Below, piece after piece: positions 21,014 through 36,000 of a stretch of DNA of 64,000 nt. This DNA is from Siphonodentalium dalli (lineage: Eukaryota > Mollusca > Scaphopoda > Gadilida > Siphonodentaliidae). Position 1 is the first letter of the stretch; each line of letters begins with the position of its first letter. The notes below the pieces were generated by a model, which saw nothing but the letters and a program-made list of their open reading frames with translations, searched no databases and was not told the DNA's origin. A program made the translations under genes and the position numbers. The stretch lies in NCBI GenBank assembly GCA_032622095.1, contig CP136061.1:221001148-221065147 (forward strand). The letters run 5' to 3'.

Positions 21014-24000
21014 GTAAGATATTATTTTGAATGCATTCATTATTACTGATGTTGGTGTTTTTGGCGTGGTATACTGTTATTTATAGGCAAATTTTAGCGA
21101 AGAGAATAGCTAGAATATCGTGTTTTTTTTATTTATTGAAGCGATATCTTCTGTTTCTGTTTCTGTTTCTGTAGTGATACGTCGTAGAAACCATTTCTGG
21201 CGTGTCACAATCTTGTGATTGTGAATTTTCTTCTTGACTGAGCATGACAACAGTAGGCTACTGACTTCTGCAGACACATGGCTCTTCAGCAGCCTTTGAA
21301 ATTGACAATTTTCTTTTACGGCATTACTTTAGAATTGCATGGAATTCTATATTTGCTTCTACAACTTTTTCTACTGCCGAGTAGTCCAACAAATTAGGCT
21401 ATTCGGATTAAAAGCTTAAAGTTAAAGAGGTATTTAAATTTTTGGACATTTACGAATAAGGATTAAGAATAAGATACTCGTAAATGTCCAAATATTAAAA
21501 TATATCTTAATCCGAATAGTCTAATTTGTTGGACTTAATGCGGAGCTGCGATTCGCTGAGTGGTTAGCAACTTAATGTGTTCGACTATACTGGCCAGGAC
21601 AGAGATTTCTCTTGGATCCCAGATCGATTTACCTTGATCCTCGACAAAACATGTATGCCTCGCTAAGGTGTCGTTAAGCGGTAATCCTCTCCTGCCCGGT
21701 GTCGTACACAGGGATGACACTGGTTTGATCACACATCCCATCGAGTGGGTATGTTGATGGCTGTACCGTGCATGTGTTCACATTAAAGAACCCTACTGTG
21801 GGCAATGATCCATATGCAGCTTAATGGCAAAAATTCCTCCTATCTAAATGTTTCCCACCGTGGCGTAAGCTTCTGGTATTTTGTAGATATACATGTAGCT
21901 GGAGTTACCTGCTTACTTGTAACAGGGTATGTATATACAGTAAGTATAGGCATAAAATTCCAGGCCTGTCAAGTTGAGTCCCAGTACCGTTCGCAAGTGT
22001 GGTAAATACTCCTCAAGGTACATGTATGTACATTGTAAATGAAATAGTACTACATGTAACAAGTCCTACTGAAAAACAAATGCCCCCTGCCTAGAAATAC
22101 ACTGTACTAACAATAAGTCTATACAGATGTGTGATAAAAATAGTGAAATAAAAGGACTAATCACTATAGTTATATACAACTTTATATAGTCAAACACTGT
22201 CACAATATATGTATGTACATGTATGTTAACATGGCATCTGTTCTGGTTGGCTTTGGTTTGGTTCTAAAGTCACGTATCTTGGATATTTTCATTAAAATAT
22301 TTTAATTTATGCATTTAACCGACATATTCTGAACCAATTGTTATGGCTACCTGTACCTAACGGCGATATCGTTTTAGCATTCAGTGTATCGGCTCACAGT
22401 ATTAATTAACTAAGCTTGTTCTTGGTTTGTAGTGTCTTCTCGGTTTAACAAGTGTGAACATGTTTATTAAATAAGCTTGCTAATTTGTCATAATAGATTT
22501 TGTGAAAAAGAAAACAGATCAGCTTTGATTTGTGCTTTGGCCCGGCAGACATGGTCTGGCAGCTTTAAAGTTTGTTTTTTGTCTAGTCACAGTGCCTAGA
22601 CATTGCCCTCACAGTAGAATGGCTTTGATAAAAATAAAGTCCTCTAGTTTTCGAGATACCCCCGATTGAGTGACTCCTCTCGACTGGTAACTCCTTTGGC
22701 TAATCCATAAGTGATAGTTAAAATAAATCAAAATGTTAATTTTAAATTTGTAAATTATACTGATATATGAAGAGCAGTGATCAAGTTTTCTGAGGAGATG
22801 ACTCCATTTAAGTGCATGCTTGGTGTTTGATGTCAAATCCTCTTCTCTCTCAGACTTACCATACTTAATTATATGTACATCATCTTGTAAATTATTGTAT
22901 AAATCTGTGATACAAAATAAATAATGTTTAAATCAATTTGTTTTAAAAGTTTTTCTCTTCTTTCTGGTGGCAAATTGATCCAAATTAAATGTCTTACTTT
23001 TTCCGCACATGGAGATAATTCAAAATCACCAATGCAGTGCAGACACGTACTGTGCAGTGCACTTCTGATATCACTTAGCTGATCATTTACAATTTCTAAA
23101 CGTCTTCTGTTAGATCTGGCAATTTAAAAAAAATTTCAGTTGTCGATAAATTAATGATGTTGTTCATGGACTCGCAATTGTTATTTGTCCAAAAGTTTGG
23201 TATGTTTTTATTTTGCTTTCAAGCATCAAATATTTTAGTCCGTAATCTTGGCATGAATTAATTGGTTAAATATTGTATGTTTTGTGTAAGTATGTCAGCT
23301 TCTATCTCATCTTATGTCATGTCATTGTCCAGATTATAATTTGATCCACTTTCACTTGCTGATTTAAGAAGTAACACCTCTTTGTATACACAACTCATTG
23401 AATTTTGATCACCAAACAGACCCATCATGCAGCTAGTACTTAGTTAATTAACACTTAGGTACGAATCATGCCTTTGTGTTACCGCCAACCGAGAACATGG
23501 CGGCTGCGATGTTTCAAGTTGTCGGTATACCGTACCCATAATAACTACACATATGTCATTTAAAAGGTCAAACACATGGTATAATATTCACTTAAGATTG
23601 ATATATACACTATATAAATTGAACATTATTATGACTATATTATTAATTTTAGACTTGTTCTCGGTTGTTCTCGGTAAATAGTATCACCCTGCTAGACGAT
23701 GATGATGGCCGAATTGATAAACCATTTTTTCGCAGATTTTCCGATGAACTCCTTTATAGGCGTCTTGTCTCCATAATATGAACGGTGAATCAAATGGTGT
23801 GGTTTTTTGTCATTTCCCAAAACTATCCATGACTCCCAAGTCAGGATATGAGGTCGGGAAAGCGGGGAATGGCGACCAAAATAGCTCTAATGATGTATTG
23901 CCGACTTCGCATGAGCCAGTGGGTGATGTATTCTTATGTATATTTTAAACCGATAGATAACATACATGTGTTAACTGTTTTGGATACTTTTTAACCCAGG

Positions 24001-27000
24001 TTATGGCGGGCAACATTGCTGGTAAAATAAAGAGTGCATTCCAGATTAGAGTTAAAATATAGAGAAATAATATTAACTCCTATCATCCATCTCCAATTGC
24101 ACATTTTGCATTACATCAATGAATGAGGGAATCTACTCTGTCTGTGACATTATTCGGAAGTTGAACTTGTCAAAAGTGCCTCATGACATGCTTCCGATGC
24201 AAGATGCGTTAAAAAAATAATATTTTTTTTCTTTGTCATATGCTTGCCCTTGCCCTCAAGTGATATAATATCATCAGTTCACATTCTAATCATTGAAACG
24301 GTGGTGCTGTGTTCTGTGTAATAAATAGTTAAGTTAAAGCGATGGAAATGGAAAAAATATACCATGTACATGTAGTATAGGCCTACATGTATCTCATATA
24401 TTGGCCATGCCAAGATTGTGAAATTAACAGTTCATTCAAGTAAACAAATTACTATTTGATGGGACATAATATTATTGTGTGAATTTTTCTCTTTCAGGCA
24501 GTACTTCCTTACCCGGAAATTGTGAGGATATTCCTGCCCCGAGAAGCGGCCATAGAATCATTATCGACGACAGCAGTATTTACTGTCTTGGTGGATTTAA
24601 TCCGGCTTTCTGGAATGTAGAGAATACAGAAGACACTTACTACCCTCTGTTCAAAGAGGTGAGTAAGCCTGCAATTATTGTGTCTGTCGTTTGGAGAATG
24701 AGGTCCCCAGAGGGTGAATTTAGTGACTCTATCCCACACAGTGGGCTAGCATCACTAAATTCTCCCTCTGGTGACCTCATTCTGCTTAGGCCTCAACTGC
24801 TATGGGATACCTGGGATCAGATTGAATTTCCCCAGTTGAAGTTGGTGATGTTCATCCATTAGTCACCTCGATTATGCATTTTCTCTTCTGGAAATTAGGG
24901 GATATAGAAACTTCCTAGAAGGGAAAAAGTAACTAACAACAGTGTTAATTTGAGACTGTAGGTACTTCCCAGAAAATGACACCTAAGCAGAATGAGGTCC
25001 CCAGAGTGTGAATTTAGTGATACTAGCATCGCTAAATTCACCCACTGGGGACGTCATTGCGCTATTTGCAGACTTGAGCATCAGTCCAGTCAGGGACGAG
25101 TCCAAGTCTGTCATTTGCAGAATGAGGTCACCATAGGGTGAATTAGTGATGCATCACCAAATTCACCCTCTGGGGACCTCATTCTGCATGGCCTCATCTG
25201 CTATGGGAGATATAGACTCAGATTGAAGTTCCCTTATTGTGAATATTGTGATGTACACCCATTGGGAACCTCAATTTTGCAATGTGTCGCCTGCCAATTT
25301 GGGGATACATGTACTAGAGAATCTAAACTAAAAAAGAAATAGAATCTATGTGAAGAAGTTTCTATAGAAATTTGATTATAAAGAAACTTGCCAGAGAAGA
25401 TGAAGCTAAGCAGAATGAGGTCCCCAGAGGGTGAATTTAGTGATGCTAGCCCGCTATGCAGGATAGTGTCAATAAATTCAACCTCTGGGGACCTCCTGCA
25501 AATGACAGGCACACTAAACTCACACTTGGACCAGTCTAGAGGTTTCAAATTCTGAATATTTTTATATTAGGGAGAAGCAGCATTCTAGGCCAAAGAAAAA
25601 AATATTTGTTGTTTGGGTTTCCTTACCATTCCTATTTTAAAACCCCTACCCTGAAGTTTGTTTTTTTTAGGGTTTTTCAAGAAAATCTATTTAATTTCAT
25701 AAAACACAAAAAACACATTTAAGTATCTCAGTCTCTCAGAATAGGTTGATTTCTAAGTAAAAGTATTGTGTAATATTAAAATTTCTACAAGAATAATCAA
25801 AAGTAGTTTTATGTCAATCTTGCAGAGCAAAATACGCACATGAAATGTCATAAGAATTTGTCAAAATAAAAAAATAAATTAACAAAATAAAATTTCAAGC
25901 CTACTTACTGACCCTATTATTTTTCGGCTTGTAACCCAAACCAGACATTTAATTTTCTTTGGCCCTATCAGGGAGAAGTTGTGATGGCTGAAGTAAAATT
26001 TACACCCAATATCACCCTGATATGATCTAATAAGTATTATGCAATACAAGAGCCCATTTACAAAACCATTATAATTAGTAAGTACAAAATTATTATCAGT
26101 AAATAAGCTTCGAATATGCTATTTGAACAAATGGATACTTGTATATGAGAGAGAAGTCACCTCTCCCTACCCATGCTATAAATATAGGGAGAAGTGGATC
26201 ATTTTAGAGAGAAGATAACTCCTCCTTGTGTTCAGTCATGAATGAATTTTTATTCTCAGCCTATTTTACATGAGAAAAACTATTTACACTATTTCTTCAT
26301 ATCATAACTTATTACGGAACGAGTTCGGGTGTGTACTAAAACAATATGCTAGTAATACAGTTGGAATACAGAGTTCATCTGAAGTCTGTTTCAAATTTCA
26401 AGTCTGCAAAAAGAAAATCTCTGCGCTCTTTGAATGTCAGCTTCAACTATACATGTATTCGCGGAGAGCGTTCCATGTGCCACACACTCTTTGTGAGAAA
26501 AATAAACAGAGCTGTAGTAGAAAGTGGCTCAGCAAAATATTAATTTATAAAACTCATATATTTTCAGCTTTGGAGGTATAATTTAGCAACTCGGAAATGG
26601 ACCAAACTTAAAACTACGGGCACCATGCCCCAAACTTTAGCTTCACACTCAGGTAATTATGTTATTGATTCTTCAAAATGATTGTATATTGTACTTGTGA
26701 ATACCTACAGTACACTCATCGTGTGCTGTAAGGAAAACACTCAACACGGTGGGGATATTTTTGGGAGAGTGATTCACGGTGGCCCACTCAACACCGTGGG
26801 CCTTAGTGGAGAGGATTAGCGATGTGCTTTTGTCTAATCAACAAGGTGATGGCAGTGTATTCCCACCTCACTACAAAACACCGCGAATCACCGTGAAACA
26901 CGGTGGATTGCCGACAATCACTGCGAAACCATTATATTCGCAACATTCAAAGCATTGCATTTTCCACCATTTACGTTTTATTTGTTTTCATTTAAAAAAA

Positions 27001-30000
27001 ATTGAAAAGGACAACATAGTAATGTAAAATTAAAATTAGCTGTAGGGAACGCTTTATTATACTGTGGTCCGTTTGTCTGCTTAGCGCACATTTTTATCTT
27101 TTAAACTTTTTGACATGTTGACTTGAGAGAAAAAAAAACTATAATGTTTTCAGTTTCAACTTCTTGCTCAATTTAAAGGCACTTGTTGGTTTGAATGTCC
27201 AAATTATGATCGATTTTGATACATCGCGGATCATGGATCAGCATATGCCGATAAGTACGCTAAAAATGATATACATGAACGGCCTCTTTCTTGTTGTATT
27301 AATTATTGTGATCGAAGAACGTTTGGGTCCCGAACGTTCTTCGGCATACAGATAATTCCCAGTATTCTAGTCATTACATAGTACAAATAAAGAGCGTTTA
27401 TTTCACTTATCAGCGAAAACTGAGGACAGCTCGTAAATATCTCTGACATTATCAAATATATGTTTTGTTCAGAGCAGGTGCAACTAAACATATCGCGTAT
27501 TTATCAATATATCATTGTAATAATAGTATCATTTTCAAACTTTAGTAAAACTAACACCGTTATATCACCCACCAGGTTGGTACCAGTCCAATTTTGGTTT
27601 AATGATCTTTATTGCATCCAATTTTCCCGGGATACATGTGCATGTACATAGATTTTCGGTATCAATTAAAGTCATTCGTGTGCGTAAATATGCAACTATA
27701 TACTTGTTGTATAAGCTTTGTTTTAACTTTTTATCTGTATGTATGCACATTTATATATCGCATGCCTGTGTCTAATGTGGAAGTTGTGTGGTTTCGGATT
27801 ACTCGTTCACCATCATTACGTCATTATGTATACACAAAGAGAGCACACGAGAAAACTACAGGATGCTCTGGTATTCAGCTAACTGAATTTGACCATTGTT
27901 ATGTAATATTGCGCATTGCGGATCGCAACTGTGTTTTTTTAATTCCTATCTGATTTTCATGATATAATAAAAGCTATATATCTGAAGGATTTAAATTCCG
28001 AATTGCGACGGACTGATTTCGTGGTATCCAAATGATATGTTGCAGGGTAAATCCGATGTTAAATTGGTTAACATGTTTTTAACCAATAACGATATATACC
28101 TCAACTAACCATATTGTAGACACGATAGTATGGCAAATGCAATTGTTGAGTCATGACAAAGGGCATTTTATTATTTAAATATTGGATATGTAATCATCGC
28201 GTTCGAGTCAGCAGAGGCTTATACACGCATAAATTAGTTTTAAAATATGAATTAACTATATTTTACTCTGGATAGACCTCAGTATTCCCAACATCAAACG
28301 TACGTTGCCCATTAATTTGTGTCTTCGCAATAAAGCATTCAATCATTTCATATGAACTGCCACATAACGGTACGTAGTCGGAATTAGGAAAGATAATACG
28401 GTAACTTAATATAGATCACAATCCCGGAGGTTTAATTTATTCGGGATAAATAAATATAGCATATACACATACAGCATTTTTTAAATGTGTTTTCATTCGT
28501 ACTGAAGAGAAAGTTTATTTTTACCATTTATATGAATAGACTAACAGTAAACGCTCTTTATTGTTCCAACATGACTAATAGCAATGGTACTTATATGTAT
28601 ATGGTAAATATAAAGAGCATGTGTCATACAAACTAGAGGAAACACCTGAGTCTGATTGCATGCGACAGTACCGGCGTACATTTTATTTGTGGCCGCTAAC
28701 ACCGGAACAATAGCCATGCGGTGTGTGTACTGTGCGCCTTACTTCATTCTGAATGGCAAAGTAACACTACATGTAAATGTAGCTCATATGGTTATGATTG
28801 AAACTCGCACCCTATGCGCGGCGCTGCAACTGGGACAATTAATTTTGACACCTCTTACAGACTTGGCTGAACTGTCAAAGTTATGTAAGAGCTAACTGAC
28901 TCCCATTATACTACCATTGTCTGAAATAACACGGACACAGTCGCACGCTATATATAAACATAACTATGTATATGTGAATCCTAGTGGTCACCGACATTTT
29001 GTTTTATTATTTTAGCTAGTATATACACATGTATTTACACTATACACCCGTTTCATCCACTACATGTTATTATACACCCATAGCATGATAATCATTAAAA
29101 TTCAAAAGTGGGTTGTAGGGGAGTAGTTCCGCCCCTTCCAAATCATCCAGGGTTAAATCCAAAACCCCAATAAATAAAAAAAACATTTACGCTAGCTGAA
29201 TCAGTCTTCCCTCGGAACGTTTATGCATGCATTGATGTAGGGGCCTGAACAAATGAGAGAGCTAGGGAATGTTATCCATATTTGCGTTTCGCGCACATTT
29301 CGATCTTTTAAACATTTTGCTAAACAAGATAGCATTATTAAAAATAAATTAAAACAAATTTAATTGTTTAATGGACTTGGATCATTATATTATACATATA
29401 TATATATATATATATGTGTGTAAATAATACGAAATTTGCGCTTAAAATTTGAAATTAGTGATCATTGGGCGGAAGAAATCAATCAATACCATAACAAATT
29501 GTTTATTTATTTTACCTATACATGTACATGTAGATAGTTAATCATTCTGGAATTTTTGAAAATATCAACCATAATATAAATATAATGTACAACAACATAC
29601 AATGCATGGCCCACTGATTGTATGCTTTAGAATAAACTACAGTAAAGGGTTTCGGCTATGCATGACGTGATACAATATAGCTGTTGGCGTTTTGATGCGA
29701 TTCTCTGTGATTCGCGGTGATTCCCAGTGATCACCGACAAGTCACCCGGATGTTTGTTTATTCAACTTAATCCGATCCACTCGAGTTCACCGTGGATCAC
29801 CGTGGAAAAATCACCGTGAATGCCGGTGATTCACGGTGGGCTTAGTGTGGTTCCCACCGTGTTGAGTGTTTTCCTTATACCACACTCTGAGTGTACTGTA
29901 ATTACAGTAATGCCCTAAATAATCGACTCCTTAACCCCAGAAGAATTATAGGTATTTTTTTTTGGATTTAGTCAGAAATATGGCTTGTTGCCATTCATCG

Positions 30001-33000
30001 GAAAGCTCTCACATATGCATTCTCTTATACATGTATTGTGAGTCTCCCATGGGGAGCATCGCATATTTAAGAGATTACAGTTGCCTAACAATATTGACCT
30101 TGACCTTGTAAGCCAGTGCATTCTCTTATGTATGCCTATGGGAGACTCACATACATAAGAATGCACTGGCACAGGATCTTTAATGCTGCTCCAGCGCAGC
30201 TCCCGTCATGAATGGGTTAACCTTCAAAGTGTAACATTATATTTGCACAATTATATATCTCATGAGTCTAAAAATGTGTTATTTTGCAGCTATTATCCTT
30301 CAAAGTGCATTAATCTGTCTATTCTGATCAAATACGACACATTAAATCACCTTGTTAGCTCACCTGAGATGAAGTCTGCGGTGGAGCTATAGTCATCACT
30401 CCTCATGTTCTAACATGGATGTGACTAACATTCAGATTTGTTCAAATGAGGTCACTGGGTCAAATAGTTGCGAAGACAGGGCCATAACTCTTTCCCTCCA
30501 TAGTATTTCTTAAAATGACTTCTTCTCTTGTACCATCGGGTCGAATGGGTTCATATTTGGTATGAAGGGTCCTTGGGTGACTGGGTTTCAGATTTGTTCA
30601 TGAGGTCACTGGGTCAAATGTGGGCGGAGCCAGGGACATAACTCAACAATTCCCAAAAAAAATTCATTTTAAATTAAATATTTTTTTTATTTATTTCAAT
30701 AATTTTTTAATTTTTTTAAGTTAATTATTCAAGACGCAAATATTAAAGAATCCCCTCACCCTTGCCCATTGGTTCTTCTAGCATCCCTGTTATCAAACAC
30801 TTGTTTTAAATATATTTCACAGCCACAATGCAATACACCCTGTGCATATGCTAGAATATTATCACTTACAGTGAAAATAATACCAGTCTGCTCTGTTGAT
30901 GATAATTATCCACATGTCAAATCTGACAGTGTAGTATCAACAAGCACACACAGCTCTCTCCAGCCAGAGGGTTTGTTTTGGTAATTATACCCCCCGCAAC
31001 GAAGTTAGGGGGGGTATACTGGAGTCAGCTTGTCCGTCCGTCCGTCCGTCGTCCGTCGTCCGTCGTCCGTCCGTCCGTGGACACAAATTTGTCCGGAGTT
31101 TTTCTCAGTCATTTTTTGATCAATTTCCGTGAAACTTGGCACAGACATCAACCATCATGGGAACCTGTGCACCTGCGATTATGACGTCTGTCGGACTTTT
31201 TTTTTTGGAGTTATTCCCCCTTTTTCGACTTAGAAAATTTTCGCAACATGTATACTTTTGTCCGAGCTTTTATTCCTACATTTTTCAGTCAATTTTTTTA
31301 AAACTTGGCACAGATATTTAGTACCATTGGAACTTGTGCACCTGCGATTATGACATCTGTCCGACATTTTTTGGTGGAGTTATCCCCCTTTTTCAACTTA
31401 GAAACTTTTTTTGCAACATGCATAATTTTGTCCGAGCTTTTATTCCTACATTTTTCGGTCAATGTTTTTGAATCTTGGCACTGATATTTAGTACCATGGG
31501 AACCTGTGCCCCTGCGATTATGACGTCTGTCCGACATTTTTTGTGTGGAGATATTCCCCTTTTTCGACTTAGAAATTTTTTCGCAACATACATAATTTTG
31601 TCCAAGCTTTTATTCCTACAATTTTCGGTCAATAGGTTTAAGATTAGGGTTATGGTTGTACACCTGCAATGGGAACTGTTATTTTATTATTTTAACTAAA
31701 TGTTTACTGACATGTGAAACATCTTAGTATTTTAAAAAGGGGGGTATCCGTAGTCCCATTGGGACAGTCACACCTCTAGTTAGTTTTAAAATTGAATGTC
31801 AAATGTATTCACAGGAGGCTTCAGTCTCTAGTCAGTGGTGGGTCAGTCAAAATATGTTGTTTACACAATTTTGACACTTCCTTTCAGTGAATTAATTTGT
31901 ACCCTATGGATGGTTCTGTAGTTTGTGTGGACCATCTTTTGTTGATTGAGATTGTTTCTAATAGAGACAGCTTTATAAGTTAAAGAATTAGCCACTCACT
32001 CCAAAAACTTTAACCCCCTCCATAGGACAAACTATTTTAGTTGTTGAGTTCAAGTTTGGTACTGATATATAGGTTCCCATGATTATAGTTCTACTCTTTC
32101 GCCACCAAATTTACAGAGGTCAAATTGTCCAGGACACTGGGGCATTCATACTAGTATTTATAGATGAGGTAGGTATGGACACCCATATATTGTTGTTCAA
32201 CAATTTGAACTAACTGCCGATGGATGATGTCATATCATTGTGATTGTATCACCATGGTAACGCATGCCATATGTATCAGGTGCGTAAATACATTTGAACT
32301 CAATATTTACTGTTACAGTTAACGTTATTTGCAATATTTCACCACATAAGTGTATTGACCAAACTCACATTCAAATAGTTAGCACTATATACATCACTTG
32401 TCGTAGATTTAGCATATGCAGTGATTAAGAATGAAATTAGAAGGCGTACAGTGAGCATAATGATGAGAACAGACCATGTGTATGCCCAAGAAGGCGTTAT
32501 TTAACCAAGATAGGCCCATTTTCCCGGATTTAGGCCCACGTGTATTCAACTGTAATAATGCTAAGCAATTATGAATAACTTTCCATACACAACTGTCAAT
32601 GATCTCATTGCATTCCCAAAATATTTATGCATGTCAATATCATGCTTACAACATGCACTCGCAGCTATTATTATTGAAGTCGCACTATTGCACGGCACGG
32701 TGAATTTCGTAACATTACGTCGAAAATAGGAGACACTAGACGGTTACCACTGAAAACGTCGTTAGAAAGGGCAACAATCTTCTTTATTTCATAAACATGT
32801 GTTATCACAATGTGTTTGTCATAAACAATAACAAACTTAATCAATCGGTACATGCGTATCTGATTAAAAAAACACACCTGTCGACATTTTCGTCAGCATT
32901 TTTGGGGAAAACCCAGGAAAACCCCACAATAGTAATTGTGACATCATACATCAACTGTATATATTTAGGTCGGGAACATCTCACTCTGGCCGTATTTGTC

Positions 33001-36000
33001 AGGTCTACGTGTTCAACAGTAAATTAGTATTGATACAGAATATCACCTTAATGATATCTAAGTCGTCAGTCAAAAAATCATTAGTATATCCCCCCGCAAA
33101 CGTGATCTTATTGCCTGTTATTCCCGAAAATTATTCTATGCCCGCTTTAGCGGGCAGCGGTGTTGAACGTAAATTATTTCATGCCCGCTAAAGCTGGCTG
33201 CGGTGTTGAAAGAGTTAAGCTCACCTGAGGCAAAATCTCCTGTGGTGCTCCTCGTCCATCGTCCGTCCTTCCATCAAAAAATATCTTCTCCAGACCCATA
33301 AGACCGAATGGGTTCATATTTTTGGGTGGATGTTCCCTAGGTGACTAAACTGAAGTCACCAAGTCAAATAGTTGCAAAGCCAGGGCCAAAACTCTTTCCC
33401 TCCAGATTAAGTCTTAAAACAACTTCTTCTCAAGAACCATTAAGCTTATATTTCGCATGGAGGGTCCTTGGTTTACGGGGGGTCAGGTCTGTTAAAATGG
33501 GGTCACTGGGCAAACATGGGCAGAGCCAGGGTCAATATCTTTAAAAAAATAAAAATTTATTTAGATTTAATTTTTTAGATTTAACTCCTTGCTTAATTTA
33601 ACAAACAAAATAATAAAAATTTTAATTTTAAATTTAAATTTTGAAAAACTAATTACGTTATAACAACGTGCTGACTATTGTAGTCTTCAGAGTCCCAGTC
33701 TGGTCCACGACCCCACAGTCATTGACTGTCTTGTATTATATAAGGTAGGATACTGCATATCTGCATCACAATAACAATAACCCTGATCTGGATAAATAAA
33801 CAAAATATTTATTATGTAACTTTAATTCTCTACATCTTTATTTCACACTTAACTGTATTACAATACTATTGTATGAACTTTGTCAATAAACTGTCTAAAC
33901 CTTCTATCTATTGCATCAACTTCTAGAACTGACCATGACAATTTGTGTTATCAAGAATAAAATATGAAAAAATAAAATTAGCCCACCTGCCTGTCTGCCC
34001 CAATTTTCCAAAATAATTCGATGAAAATCGAGTGATATATTTATATTGGCCGATAAGGCTACTTTTTTTATTTATTTATTTAAAAATCATCAAGGAAGAA
34101 ATAAATTAAATTAAATCAGCAATTGTTTTATTTCCTCATTGTCTAATAGGGCATTTTTGCAAAAATTGTATAAAAATAAAATAAAAATTATTTAGTAATA
34201 ATTATTTCCGAGCATCAAGAAGGTCGGACTATCAAATAGAACTGTTTCTGATTGGCTGTAAAAAGGTTGTAGAAATTTCCTTGTTCACCAATTTAGGAGC
34301 CTTTCTGAACAATTGCAACACTAGCATACCTCATCTGTAAAATTATATCAAACCTAGGCATCTAAATGAGCAATGGCCATCTAACGCTATTCAATGGGGT
34401 TGAGCTGGGAAGGGGTAGTATTTATTTATTTATGGCATGTCTTACCCAACAAAACGGCCAAAAACGCCCATATAAAGCTTCAACAGCCTAAAATATCTGC
34501 GGTCTGTCTCAATAACACCATACAAATATGGATATCATTGGAACCGGTTCATTGACCACATTGTGATGGTTACAGTTATGCCCTGTGCCAATGCATTCTC
34601 TTATATATGCGAGTCGACCATAGGTTGCCTCGCATATATAAGAGAATGTATTGGCCTAAAAAAAATCTTTTTTTAACACTTTTTACCATTTTTTCTTATA
34701 ATATTTTCTACATTCTTTGACAATTTGATCATTTTTAATGTGTTAAGCCAATGCATTCTCTTATATATGCGAGGCGACCTATGGTCGACTCGCATATATA
34801 AGAGAATGCATTGGCACAGGGCCGTTCTGTTGGGTAAAGGGTTAAACATGTAAAAGGTGCAGGTTTATTTGGGGACGAGGCATTCAACTAAACTATTAAT
34901 TTTGTTTATTACATTCCTATATGTGATTTACCTTGATTTCTCAAGTGATTATAAACGATAATTTCACTAGTGAATTGTGTCACTTTAACTAGCTTGTTAT
35001 GTACTCATATGCACTATCGCAATTTATGCATCATGATGGTATTATTCAAATTTCTGGTAAATCAGATATTTATAGTGGAATAGAATGAGCACAATAATCA
35101 CTTGATTGAACTCGTGATGTGAAATAATTCATTCGAAACAGGGACTATTTTGTAAACACTTGAGCACAATGCGCTCTCGTGTTTGTACAATGTCCCTGCC
35201 TCTCATGAATTATTAAAACGTTATCCGTTCAATCAAATGATTACTCTCTATTCATCTGGCCTAATAAGTGATGGTATGTGTTATTTGTTTTCAGTATTAA
35301 AAGTTGGACGATATCTATTCACATACGGAGGATCAGGCATTCCATTTGGTTCATGTAACGGAGGAGAGCTCAATGTTTGCAATCTCAAAACCCTTGAGTG
35401 GTGTAAATGTCAGTGTCACGGTGACCTTCCCGATGCCAAATATGGGCAGGTATGTACAATATGGTACTCTTCACACTTAAAGGGCATGCAGCGCTCATTA
35501 GGTGAATAGAATTTTCAAGCAAATTGTGATGTATACAAGGTGTGGTTGCCCATCAAAATGATGGGGGACAAACAACTGAAATTCATTATAAAACATGGCT
35601 GCCAGTAGCCATCTTTGATTTCAAATTTGAATCCATTCATACACCCTGCAGCTCACATTTATTAATGAAATGTTTCAGATGAAAATATTTTCATCCACAC
35701 AATACAAGACCTTTACTGTAGGTTTTTGGTTTTCCTTCTTCTTTATCATTCTATTCATTGCTCAGCGAAAAAATATATTCATTCCCAAGTTGAGCTACAG
35801 TGTCATTGACACTTTCATTTATGTATAAACAGAGCATGACACGATTAGATGGGAGTTTCTTCATTGTCGGAGGAACTACAGGCACCATATATAATTCAGA
35901 CGTCCACAGATTCAGCCTCCAGTCCAGAAAGTGGACAGAATTACAAACAGAAGGAGTCCGGCCAACAGGGAGGTAATCAAATTATCATAATTTTATTCAG

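Noticed and set aside
21541-21620. tRNA-like sequence
   Set aside because: A-box and B-box resemblance only; no acceptor stem could be paired, so it is listed as a possible SINE, not a tRNA gene.
24659-24862. C-terminal extension of the exon 2 frame
   Set aside because: It runs through a consensus GTGAGT donor into a mobile element, and kelch homology continues in exon 3 instead.
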